Source: Clostridiales bacterium (lineage in GTDB: Bacteria; Bacillota; Clostridia; Oscillospirales; Oscillospiraceae). Taken from it: DNA of 64,000 nucleotides. The stretch spans positions 21,373 to 85,372 of the forward strand of contig SFLH01000008.1 of NCBI GenBank assembly GCA_004554585.1, written 5' to 3'. Numbering within the stretch: the stretch's first letter is position 1; every line of letters starts with the position of its first letter. A model generated the notes under the pieces. The model did no database searches. It was not told where the DNA came from and saw nothing but the letters and a program-made list of their open reading frames with translations. Both the position numbers and the translations under genes were made by a program. Shown piece by piece: positions 25,016 to 32,077 of this stretch.

Positions 25016-25044
25016 ATTATACGCCCACCACCGGGGCCTGTCAA
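25016..25044 (-). promoter_or_regulatory. Sigma-A promoter of the GNAT gene
   Basis: On the minus strand TTGACA (25039-25044), 17 bp, TATAAT (25016-25021): a near-consensus promoter. Confidence 0.85.
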
Positions 25045-25193
25045 ATCTTTTCCTGCCGTTTTCCCCATACCGCCTTTGCTTTTTTTTAGATCGATTGGGC
25101 AATATCACAGTCTCAGGCCACGGTGTACAGGCGCACTTCCGGCTCCCTCTGTCAAAAACGCGATGACCGCCGCGGGTAAGGGGTGGGAACGCA

Positions 25194-25222
25194 TTGACCT
25201 TTCCGGGGAAACTTGGTAGGAT
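25194..25222 (+). promoter_or_regulatory. Promoter of the nitronate monooxygenase-like gene
   Basis: TTGACC (25194-25199), 17 bp, TAGGAT (25217-25222), giving a leader of about 40 bases. Confidence 0.6.
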
Positions 25223-25269
25223 ACACAATAGAAAAATAAAATGCTGCCGCACTTTGGAGGACGATTGCT

Positions 25270-26244
25270 ATGAAGACCCGCATCACCAAGCTCTTTGGCA
25301 TTGAATATCCCATCATCCAGGGGGCCATGCAGTGGCTGTCCAAGCCCCGGCTGGCCGCCGCGGTGTCCAACGCCGGGGGCCTGGGGACCATCAACATGAC
25401 CACCTATGAGAGCCCTGAGGCGTTCCAGGCAGACATTCAGAAGATGAAGCGCCTGACGGACAAGCCCTTCTCCGTGAACCTCTCCCTGCTGCCCGACACC
25501 AAACCCGACGGACCCATCAAGGGGTTTTTGGAGGCCATCGTGTCGGAAAAGGTCAAGATCGTGGAGACCGCCGGCAGCTCCCCCAAGCCCTTCATGGACA
25601 CCCTCAAGGGCGCCGGCTGCATTGTCATGCACAAGATTCCCGACTCCCGCTTTGCCCACACCGCCCAGGAGGTGGGCTGCGATGCGGTGTGCATTGTGGG
25701 CTATGAGGGGGGCGGCCATCCCGGTATGGCGGGGGTGGGCTCCATGGTCCAGTGGCCCCTGACCACTGAGCGCTGCGACCTGCCCGTGGTGGGAGCCGGC
25801 GGCGTGTGCGACGGCCGCACCCTCTACGCCGCCCTGGCCCTGGGCCTGGACGGGGTGATGGTGGGCACCCGCTTCCTCATGGCCACGGAGACCGACATCG
25901 GCCCCCACCTGCGCCAGACGGTCATCGACGCCCGGGAGACCGACACCGTGCTCACCCAAACCAGCATCCGCAACGCCCTGCGTTCCCTGAAAACCCAGGG
26001 TGCCCTGGACATCATCGAGTTTGAGAAGGGTCACCCCACCTTTGACGAGCTCTACCCCATGATCCGGGGCACCGTCACCCGCTCGGCCTACGAGCGGGAC
26101 GACCCCCAGTCGGCCCAGATCGCCATGGGCCAGGTCCTGGGGCGCATCCACGACGTGAAGCCTGCCGGCCAGATCATTCGGGAGATGGTGGAGGAGTGCC
26201 GCCAGATGCACCGGCGGGTGAGCGGGATGCTGGTGCTGCCGTAA
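25270..26244 (+). CDS. FMN-dependent nitronate monooxygenase / FabK-like enoyl reductase family protein
   Basis: The 324-residue TIM-barrel flavoprotein starts with PIIQGAMQWLSKPRLAAAVS and NAGGLGTINM, contains the active-site VGYEGGGHPGMAG and the FMN phosphate motif VVGAGGVCDGRTLYAALALG, then DGVMVGTRFLMATE. The His in GGGHPG suits nitronate monooxygenases, but FabK-type enoyl-ACP reductases share these motifs; no fatty-acid genes are nearby. GGAGG lies 9 bases before the ATG. The sigma-factor gene begins 13 bases after its stop. Confidence 0.88.
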   Translation: MKTRITKLFGIEYPIIQGAMQWLSKPRLAAAVSNAGGLGTINMTTYESPEAFQADIQKMKRLTDKPFSVNLSLLPDTKPDGPIKGFLEAIVSEKVKIVETAGSSPKPFMDTLKGAGCIVMHKIPDSRFAHTAQEVGCDAVCIVGYEGGGHPGMAGVGSMVQWPLTTERCDLPVVGAGGVCDGRTLYAALALGLDGVMVGTRFLMATETDIGPHLRQTVIDARETDTVLTQTSIRNALRSLKTQGALDIIEFEKGHPTFDELYPMIRGTVTRSAYERDDPQSAQIAMGQVLGRIHDVKPAGQIIREMVEECRQMHRRVSGMLVLP

Positions 26245-26257
26245 GGAGGGAGCCGCC

Positions 26258-26776
26258 ATTCTTATCTATCTCCAGGTCATCGACGACCCAAAAGACCAGG
26301 ACCACTTTGTCCAGCTGTACGAGACCTACCGGGGCATGATGTTCCATGTGGCCAACCAGATTCTGCACAACGAGCAGGACGCAGAGGACGCAGTGCACGA
26401 CGCGTTTTTGGCCATTGCGGAAAATATGCAAAAATTTTCTCGTTTGGAGCGTCACAAAACCAGGGCCTTCGTCGTTACTATAGTTGAAAACAAAGCCATC
26501 GATCTCTACCGCCGCAAGGCCCGCCGGATGGAAGGGCCCCTGGTGGAGGAGATCTGCGGCATCCAGCCGGAGCTGGAAGGGGGCTCACCGCTGGCCCAAT
26601 GCGTGCTGCGCCTGCCCGGCCGGTACCGGGAGTTCCTGCGGCTGAAATACCAGCTGGGCTACAGCACCCGGGAGATCGCCGCCCTCATGGGCATCTCCTG
26701 GCCGGCGGCCCGGAAGCTGGAGCAGCGGACCAAGGACAAATTACGGCAGCTTTGCCAGGAGGAGGGGATTTTATGA
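26258..26776 (+). CDS. Sigma-70 family (ECF-like) RNA polymerase sigma factor with apparent ATT start
   Basis: The 172-residue protein has sigma region 2 (LYETYRGMMFHVANQILHNE, QDAEDAVHDAFLAIAEN) and region 4 (RYREFLRLKYQLGYSTREIA, ALMGISWPAARKLEQR). The first in-frame ATG (26336) would delete the front of region 2. Upstream, ATT at 26258 reads (I/M)LIYLQVIDDPKDQDHFVQLY, the usual N-terminus of this family, with AGGAGGG 7 bases before it. Initiation at ATT is therefore likely. It overlaps the next gene by ATGA, so the two are coupled. Confidence 0.82.
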   Translation: MLIYLQVIDDPKDQDHFVQLYETYRGMMFHVANQILHNEQDAEDAVHDAFLAIAENMQKFSRLERHKTRAFVVTIVENKAIDLYRRKARRMEGPLVEEICGIQPELEGGSPLAQCVLRLPGRYREFLRLKYQLGYSTREIAALMGISWPAARKLEQRTKDKLRQLCQEEGIL

Positions 26777-27462
26777 GCGACCAGTTCGAAGCGCGCCTGC
26801 GCCAAGCCGTCTGCGAAGCAGGGGACCTGCTGGACGCTTCCCTCCCCCCTGCCGACCAGTGCGACCACCTCTTCTCCCCGGCGTTCGAGCAAAAGATGGA
26901 AAAGTTCCTGCGCCGCCGCAAGCGCCTGTCGGTCTACCGCGGGCTCCAGCGGGCAGCCTGCCTGTTTTTGGCCTGCTTGCTGAGCGGGGCAGTGCTGCTG
27001 TCCACCAACGCACAGGCCCGGGAGGCCCTTTTCGGGTGGGTGCGTGAGCAAGTTGAAAGTGCCCAGCGGTACTTTTTCCAAGGGGAAGGCATTCCGACCT
27101 CGAGCATTGTCCATTATCAAATTGACGTGCCCGAAGGGTATTGGCTAAGCGACCAAATGCAGGGAGAATCTTACTTCTACTTCTTTTACGTCGGTGAAGA
27201 CGGTCTGTATTTGGACTTCCTCTATCAGTACAATACCGTAAACTCTACAGCAGAAACTTATGTTACAGACACCGATGCAACGATGATAGAAACAGAAGTC
27301 CAAGGAAATCCTGCGGATCTCTACATTTCCAACGATCCAAATGCCTCAAACACAGTCATTTGGATGGACAAAAAAACTGGCGCACTCATTGAAGTGACTG
27401 CATTTGTTCCTCAAGAGGAATTGATGGCGCTGGCCGAAAGTGTTTCTCCCGTAGAAAAATAA
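26773..27462 (+). CDS. Membrane-anchored anti-sigma-like protein with DUF4367-like C-terminus
   Basis: The 229-residue protein has a cytoplasmic N-terminus of about 60 residues, one transmembrane helix (AACLFLACLLSGAVLLSTNA) and an external domain resembling DUF4367 (VHYQIDVPEGYWLSDQMQGE). Overlap with the sigma-factor gene and topology suggest it restrains that sigma factor and senses something outside. Base composition changes sharply at about 27060 from GC-rich to AT-rich within the gene, as if its external domain had been exchanged or imported. Confidence 0.7.
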   Translation: MSDQFEARLRQAVCEAGDLLDASLPPADQCDHLFSPAFEQKMEKFLRRRKRLSVYRGLQRAACLFLACLLSGAVLLSTNAQAREALFGWVREQVESAQRYFFQGEGIPTSSIVHYQIDVPEGYWLSDQMQGESYFYFFYVGEDGLYLDFLYQYNTVNSTAETYVTDTDATMIETEVQGNPADLYISNDPNASNTVIWMDKKTGALIEVTAFVPQEELMALAESVSPVEK

Positions 27463-27553
27463 TTTTTATTGAAAAATTTTTTTAGATTGTGCGTCACATA
27501 TCGCCTCCCTCGTTCGTTACTATAGTTGAAACGACACGAAGGGAGGTGATTCT
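27451..27553 (+). repeat. Direct repeat copy 1 with SD-sequestering hairpin
   Basis: From GTAGAAAAATAATTTTT to the ribosome site GGGAGGTGATT, this 100-bp stretch recurs almost unchanged at 28973. It begins with the last codons of the anti-sigma-like gene and ends at the start of a small secreted-protein gene. ATCGCCTCCCT (27500-27510) can pair with AGGGAGGTGAT (27540-27550), hiding the Shine-Dalgarno sequence. Confidence 0.85.
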
Positions 27554-27554
27554 T

Positions 27555-27911
27555 TTGAAACGACAACTACTGGCAGTATCCTTGGTCTTGGTGATGTTGC
27601 TGGGCATTGCCGCACAGGCGTCTGGCCCTATGAAAGTACCAATCGCAAAACCCGCCTTAGTGTTTAATGGGACCACAGCAACTTGTACCGCCTATGTTCG
27701 TGGAAATAGCGCAACAGATACCGTTGCAGCCACCGTCAAACTCTGGACCGGCAGCACCTGTTTACGAACTTGGACTGCACGCGCCAAAACCTCTGTCAAG
27801 ATTGAGGAAACTGCTACCGTCTCCCGAGGCAAGACCTACAAGCTGACCGTAGACTACACAGTCAACGGCGTCAAGCAACCCCAGAAATCTGTCACAAGAA
27901 CTTGTCCGTAA
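27555..27911 (+). CDS. Small secreted protein, TTG start
   Basis: The 118-residue product has a signal peptide (LLAVSLVLVMLLGIAAQASG) and a mature part of about 90 residues predicted all-beta, with two Cys (TATCTAYV, GSTCLRTW) and a third near the C-terminus (TRTCP). I recognise no family; an immunoglobulin-like surface domain is possible. The TTG at 27555 is chosen because GGGAGGTGA precedes it; the frame is open upstream to an ATG at 27489 without a ribosome site. Composition is AT-richer than the genome background. Confidence 0.6.
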   Translation: MKRQLLAVSLVLVMLLGIAAQASGPMKVPIAKPALVFNGTTATCTAYVRGNSATDTVAATVKLWTGSTCLRTWTARAKTSVKIEETATVSRGKTYKLTVDYTVNGVKQPQKSVTRTCP

Positions 27912-27964
27912 CCGCCCCCGAGAAGAATCCGTAACTAATCTTCCCTATAAAAAAGGAGGCCATT

Positions 27965-28639
27965 ATGAAAAAGCGCATGATTTCGTTTGCATTGTCCTTG
28001 ACCCTCATTCTTATTTTAGCAATTCCTGTCGGCGCTGCCGTGTCTCTCGATGATACTGTTGAACCAACGACACTTGAAACAATTCATGACATTTTTACTC
28101 ACAAAGGTACTTGTCAAGTCTTTGACTCTAACGGAAATGATATTACCACCATATTCTTGCAGAGAAATCAATCCAATTATGACAATGAAAATTTCGCCGC
28201 CATTGCCAAAGACATGGGAGACAACGGTGTGTGTACCTTTGAACCAACGCAACCTACCGCTCCAACAATCGCCCCCAGAATCGATCTTTGGACCAGCGTA
28301 ACCTGTAAAATTACTATGACCTACAAATACAACGGGACCAAAACTGCCACTGCCGAAACACACCCTCGCGTTAAAGCATATGTGCACGATTCGACTGGTA
28401 ACTTTATTTCGGTAAACCCTGCTGTTTTAGAAAACTCCAAAAGTGGTCTTACTGGTGCCACAGTATCTGGAGGCGGTCACGATGTACTCATCGATGGCGG
28501 CAATAGCAGAACAAGCCAACAGGTTCACTTCAGAGTATCGAAAAATGGGAAATCCGTTTATTCCAACTGGTCTACTGTCTGGTGGGCTGGTCAAAACACA
28601 CTGAAAGCTACTCGAATTGATCTGGTAGGGTCTCTATAA
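27965..28639 (+). CDS. Secreted protein of unknown function
   Basis: The 224-residue protein has a clear signal peptide (ISFALSLTLILILAIPVGAA). The mature part begins SLDDTVEPTTLETIHDIF and has an acidic, Asn/Thr-rich N-half and a beta-rich C-half with SGGGHDVLIDGG and VWWAGQNTLKATRI. AAAGGAGG precedes the ATG. No known domain is evident. The gene is markedly AT-richer than its neighbours and belongs to the sigma/secreted-protein accessory cluster, which suggests horizontal origin. Confidence 0.65.
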   Translation: MKKRMISFALSLTLILILAIPVGAAVSLDDTVEPTTLETIHDIFTHKGTCQVFDSNGNDITTIFLQRNQSNYDNENFAAIAKDMGDNGVCTFEPTQPTAPTIAPRIDLWTSVTCKITMTYKYNGTKTATAETHPRVKAYVHDSTGNFISVNPAVLENSKSGLTGATVSGGGHDVLIDGGNSRTSQQVHFRVSKNGKSVYSNWSTVWWAGQNTLKATRIDLVGSL

Positions 28640-28667
28640 ACAGAATCTCTTAAACGAGGGGGTTACC

Positions 28668-28984
28668 ACGAAACCTATCCTTTCTTCTGTTTTTCTGATT
28701 TCCCCGCGTTTCTCTTTCGATCTGACCACCTATAGCAGGGAGAAACCTCCTGCCAACCAAGATCTGCTCACCTTCCACGACATAGAGGTCAACAGGGAAC
28801 GCACTCTAGGGATGCCCTAGCAGGAATCGTAAAAGTCCTACCAGAGCTCACCTACCCTATCGATTGGACAGGCTGCGGTACCATCACCTACTTCCCCTAC
28901 ACCGTTAACCATCTGACCACCAACGATAGCCTGCCCCGGGGCAGCACCGAAGTCGATGTGCTGCCCCGGGCAGTAGAAAAATAA
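28668..28984 (+). pseudogene. Decayed paralogue of the lipoprotein at 30878
   Basis: The ribosome site and first codons match the gene at 30878 (AAA..ATC..TCTGTT..CTG..TCC) but its ATG has become ACG (28668). Further on, IDWTGCGTITYFPYTVNHLT corresponds to ADWTGSGTITYYPYTADHLT, and LPRGSTEVDVL to LTRGSAEADVL. Several frameshifts and stops interrupt it. Its 3' end fuses into the GTAGAAAAATAA tail of the anti-sigma-like gene, the start of repeat copy 2, so the locus is a recombination mosaic. Confidence 0.75.
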
Positions 28985-29072
28985 TTTTTTGAAAAATTTT
29001 TAGATTGTGCGTCACATATCACCTCCCTCGTTCGTTATTATAGGTGAAACAACAGAAAGGGAGGTGATTGTT
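28973..29072 (+). repeat. Direct repeat copy 2 with SD-sequestering hairpin
   Basis: Second copy of the 100-bp element of 27451. Here the inverted repeat is perfect: ATCACCTCCCT (29018-29028) and AGGGAGGTGAT (29058-29068), with a 29-base loop. Small indels in A/T runs and a few substitutions separate the two copies. Confidence 0.85.
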
Positions 29073-29129
29073 ATGGGGAAACCGTTTTGGCGGTCAGTCT
29101 CTCGTCCATCCGTGGCGTGTGATTGCTAA
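29073..29129 (+). pseudogene. Remnant start of a small ORF behind repeat copy 2
   Basis: The ribosome site GGGAGGTGATTGTT leads to ATG 29073 and only 18 codons (MGKPFWRSVSRPSVACDC) before a stop. It occupies the position of the secreted-protein gene behind copy 1 but does not resemble it. It is probably a truncated duplicate or a leader peptide. To 29219 nothing else is seen. Confidence 0.4.
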
Positions 29130-29219
29130 TGCAAAGAATGGTACGCTGACGGCGTATCTTGCCCCCTGACGACTCCTTTTCCCTACGAAATGCAAACCCG
29201 TGTCATAGGAGAGATCATC

Positions 29220-29861
29220 ATGAAACGCATCTTCATTCCTGTTCTTTTCATTTCCTTAGTTTCCCTCTTCTCTCTAACCGGCTGCGGCCAGAGCAAGACC
29301 GCAGCTGAGACTCCCCTCCCTCAACCTACAGACGGCGCCCCCTCCTCTGTCTCCCTCACCTCCCTGCACCACCGCTCCGGGGCACTGGATCTCCGGCTGG
29401 GTATGACCCAACAGCAGGTAGAAACCGCCTTAGCCGCTCAGAACATCCTGCCTCTGGACAACCAAAAGCCCACAGAGCCCAACCAGCTCTGGCCCGTCAT
29501 CTATGGCAAAGATCAGGACAGTGTGGAAGTCTGCTATGATGGCAGAACCGACACGGTGGTCCAGTTGAAAGTGCAAAAGAACTACGAAAGCCAAAACAGC
29601 TCCAACTGGAGCGCCGGCGGCGCTGTTTCTTTAAGTAGCAGCAAGGCAGACATGGAAAATGCCTACGGCACCGATGCCACAGAAAAGGGCAGTCTCCACA
29701 GCTACTACTTTGACACCAACGGCAAACCTTGCAGCAACGACACCGACACCTGTCAAGGGATCGTCAGCTTTGACCTAGATGATGCCGGGGAGGTCATCTA
29801 TCTGGACATCATCCAGGCCTCCACAGAGGGACAAGTCTCCGACAACGCCCAAAGTCAGTGA
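29220..29861 (+). CDS. Lipoprotein of unknown function
   Basis: The 213-residue protein has a lipoprotein signal (LVSLFSLTGCGQ, Cys22). Residues 55-75 (SGALDLRLGMTQQQVETALA) resemble the LxxGMTxxEV motif of small outer-surface lipoproteins with a BamE/SmpA-like or related two-layer fold; the same motif occurs in the lipoprotein at 30878 (VLTLGMTRQEAEKVLA), so they are distant paralogues. AGGAGA precedes ATG 29220. Confidence 0.7.
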   Translation: MKRIFIPVLFISLVSLFSLTGCGQSKTAAETPLPQPTDGAPSSVSLTSLHHRSGALDLRLGMTQQQVETALAAQNILPLDNQKPTEPNQLWPVIYGKDQDSVEVCYDGRTDTVVQLKVQKNYESQNSSNWSAGGAVSLSSSKADMENAYGTDATEKGSLHSYYFDTNGKPCSNDTDTCQGIVSFDLDDAGEVIYLDIIQASTEGQVSDNAQSQ

Positions 29862-29922
29862 GGCAGCCTTCTCCCTGAGAACCAAAGGGTCTGCAATTAT
29901 GTCCCCAGAAAGAAACTCCCCC

Positions 29923-30033
29923 ATGCGAAAAAACATTCTCTTTCCCCTTCTCTGCACCCTGTTGCTGTGCGGCTGCGGCGCCAGGCCGGACAGCGCCGAC
30001 GCCTGGCCCTCCCAGGACCAGGACGCCGCATAA
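29923..30033 (+). CDS. Very small lipoprotein
   Basis: MRKNILFPLLCTLLLCGCGA is a complete lipoprotein signal; only about 18 mature residues follow, ending DSADAWPSQDQDAA. The start could also be ATG 29899, which has AAAGGG upstream. It resembles in design the 55-residue lipoprotein at 9844. It may be a truncated relic of a longer lipoprotein. Confidence 0.45.
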   Translation: MRKNILFPLLCTLLLCGCGARPDSADAWPSQDQDAA

Positions 30034-30222
30034 CCGGCGGGAGGGGCCGGGCCACCAGGCCCATGATCTGGGGTGCCGCGCGGCCTGCTGTGTCCGCTGT
30101 TCCCTTTCCCGGAGGCAGATTTTTTCGATGGTGAGTCCCTCCGTATCCCAGCGCGAAAGCGCCGGAATATGGAGAGGCAGCGTTCTTCTTATTGCCTGAA
30201 CTCCAATTTTTGAGGTTTTCCT

Positions 30223-30696
30223 ATGAGCGTTTTTCCCTTAACCGGAAAGCGAAAAAAGATCGCAAAAATTATTGTCGCGTGCATCGCCTGCATCGCTTGC
30301 TTGACCATAGTATCGTCGATCTATCGCTCTGTCCAACTGGAATCCATCTATGATCTTCCTGAAAACGAAGTCGTTTATCATCTGGATCAGTACAGCACCT
30401 CGTCCAAGGAAAACAGCACAGATCATACCCTCTCTTCCACGTTCTGGTGGCTTTCCGGCGCTTGTCCCATCGGTTCCTTGCAGCTGCCCCAGGCGCAGGT
30501 CTGCACGGTCTCCGCGCGGCAGTCCATCGGCGCGATCAAGCTGTTCTTTTTCCCGCAAGAGGGAACCCCCGTTGTTTGGGCGCCCACAGATGATCCCTCC
30601 CTCCACCTCGCCGCTGGTTCTTACGAGGTGTATGGCATCGGAAAGCACTTCTTCGGCTCCGTTGAAATTGCTCTTCCTCCACAAAGCCAGCCCTAA
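30223..30696 (+). CDS. Single-pass membrane protein of unknown function
   Basis: The 157-residue protein has a basic N-terminus, one transmembrane segment (IIVACIACIACLTIVSSIY, residues 16-34) and an external domain of about 120 residues with STFWWLSGACPIGSLQLP and FFFPQEGTPVVWAP. GAGG lies 8 bases before the ATG. No family is recognised. It lies between lipoprotein genes of the same accessory cluster. Confidence 0.6.
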   Translation: MSVFPLTGKRKKIAKIIVACIACIACLTIVSSIYRSVQLESIYDLPENEVVYHLDQYSTSSKENSTDHTLSSTFWWLSGACPIGSLQLPQAQVCTVSARQSIGAIKLFFFPQEGTPVVWAPTDDPSLHLAAGSYEVYGIGKHFFGSVEIALPPQSQP

Positions 30697-30877
30697 GCCA
30701 GAGCTAGGAGGTGCGTACCCTGCATTGGAACCCAAACACCATCCGCGCCTTTGTGTTGGATCCCCTGGACCTGCCAACAGAGTTCCTGTAAGGACGTTTT
30801 CCCACAGGGATATCTTCCGACGCCCCCGCCCTGTATAACATACCAACCCACACAGTACTTCACTTGGAGGAATTGCT

Positions 30878-31492
30878 ATGAAACGTATCTTTGGTTCTGT
30901 TCTTCTGCTTTCCCTGCTTTGCGCCTTCGCCCTGACCGCCTGCGGTGAGGAGAAGCCTGCCGCCGACCAGGGCCCGCTCACCTTCCGCAACACGGAGACC
31001 AGCGGGGTGCTCACCCTGGGAATGACCCGGCAGGAAGCGGAAAAGGTTCTGGCCGAAGACCCGTCCACCCTCGCCCAGCCTGCCGACTGGACCGGCAGCG
31101 GCACCATCACCTACTACCCCTACACCGCCGACCACCTGACCATCTATTATGACAAAGACGTGGTGGCCTGGCTGGACGCCGGCCAAATGGAGGCCAACGT
31201 TCCCTCCCACTGGACCATCTATGACAACCTGACCCGGGGCAGCGCCGAGGCCGATGTGCTGGCCCAGTATGGGCAGCCCCTGGATCAAAACCAGCAGACT
31301 GCCTCGGACGGCACCGTCCACCTGTCCTATTACTATGACGCCGACGGAACCCTGATGGGGGAAGAAAACGGCTCGGCCGCCTATGTGGCCCTTCTGGATG
31401 TCCGCGACGGGACCCTGTTGGGGTATCAGGCCGCCCTCACCTCCATCTCCTCGGCCAGCCTTGCGGAGGAGACGCCGGCATCTGCAGGCTGA
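30878..31492 (+). CDS. Lipoprotein with LxLGMT-type repeat
   Basis: The 204-residue protein has a lipoprotein signal (CAFALTACGE, Cys22) and a mature domain with SGVLTLGMTRQEAEKVLAED near residue 45 and a second, similar RGSAEADVLAQYGQP near 125, suggesting two copies of a small alpha/beta unit. GGAGG precedes the ATG and a strong terminator follows at 31541. A decayed copy lies at 28668, and the lipoprotein at 29220 is a distant relative. Function is unknown. Confidence 0.72.
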   Translation: MKRIFGSVLLLSLLCAFALTACGEEKPAADQGPLTFRNTETSGVLTLGMTRQEAEKVLAEDPSTLAQPADWTGSGTITYYPYTADHLTIYYDKDVVAWLDAGQMEANVPSHWTIYDNLTRGSAEADVLAQYGQPLDQNQQTASDGTVHLSYYYDADGTLMGEENGSAAYVALLDVRDGTLLGYQAALTSISSASLAEETPASAG

Positions 31493-31540
31493 TCTTTCCC
31501 GTTCCACTGGACCAGGCTGGCAAACCCACCCATCCCTCCC

Positions 31541-31572
31541 CTTCCCGGCGCTTTCGCGCCGGGAAGTTTTTT
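31541..31572 (+). terminator. Terminator after the lipoprotein cluster
   Basis: An 11-bp stem (CTTCCCGGCGC / GCGCCGGGAAG) with a TTTC loop, followed by six T. Confidence 0.88.
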
Positions 31573-31720
31573 GGCCTGCCCGTTTCCTTCCAAATTGGGG
31601 CTGTCCTGACCCCATCCAACCCAAAGGCCTGCTTCTGTGTGCGGGGATCACTGGACATCGGCGGCCAGATGGTGTATCCTTATTCCCACAACACCCCACC
31701 GGGGAGAAAGGACGTGGCCC

Positions 31721-32059
31721 ATGGACACCTGCCCCTATTGCAAATTGGAAATCTTCGTGCCCCCCTCCCATCTGGAAGCGGTGGCAGAGGCCCTGGCCCA
31801 GGCGGACGCCGGGCACATCGGCCAGTATGACCGCTGCCTGTCCTTCTCCCCCGTCACCAGCCGCTGGCGGCCCCTGGCGGGGACCCATCCCTACCTGGGC
31901 ACCCCAGGGCAGGTCAGCCAGGAGGAAGAGCTCAAGGTGGAGGTCACCTGTTCCACCGACCAGGCCCCGACCGCCGTGGCCGCCGTGAAGGCCGTCCACC
32001 CCTATGAGGAGCCGGTGATCAACGTCATCCCCCTGCTGGGCGTGGGGATATCACGATAA
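31721..32059 (+). CDS. NIF3/YqfO-type PII-like domain protein
   Basis: The 112-residue protein starts KLEIFVPPSHLEAVAEALAQ, then AGHIGQYDRCLSFSPVTSRW and ends VKAVHPYEEPVINVIPLLGV. These are the hallmarks of the CutA/PII-like domain found inserted in YqfO/NIF3 proteins and as stand-alone proteins. AAAGGA precedes ATG 31721. The function of the free domain is not established; metal or small-molecule binding is presumed. It is 18 bases upstream of the threonine deaminase gene. Confidence 0.82.
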   Translation: MDTCPYCKLEIFVPPSHLEAVAEALAQADAGHIGQYDRCLSFSPVTSRWRPLAGTHPYLGTPGQVSQEEELKVEVTCSTDQAPTAVAAVKAVHPYEEPVINVIPLLGVGISR

Positions 32060-32077
32060 GATGCGGGAGGCAGAACC

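Noticed and set aside
27489..27554. Upstream ATG extension of the small secreted protein
   Set aside because: The extension has no ribosome site and would put 22 residues before a good signal peptide; TTG 27555 with GGGAGGTGA fits better.
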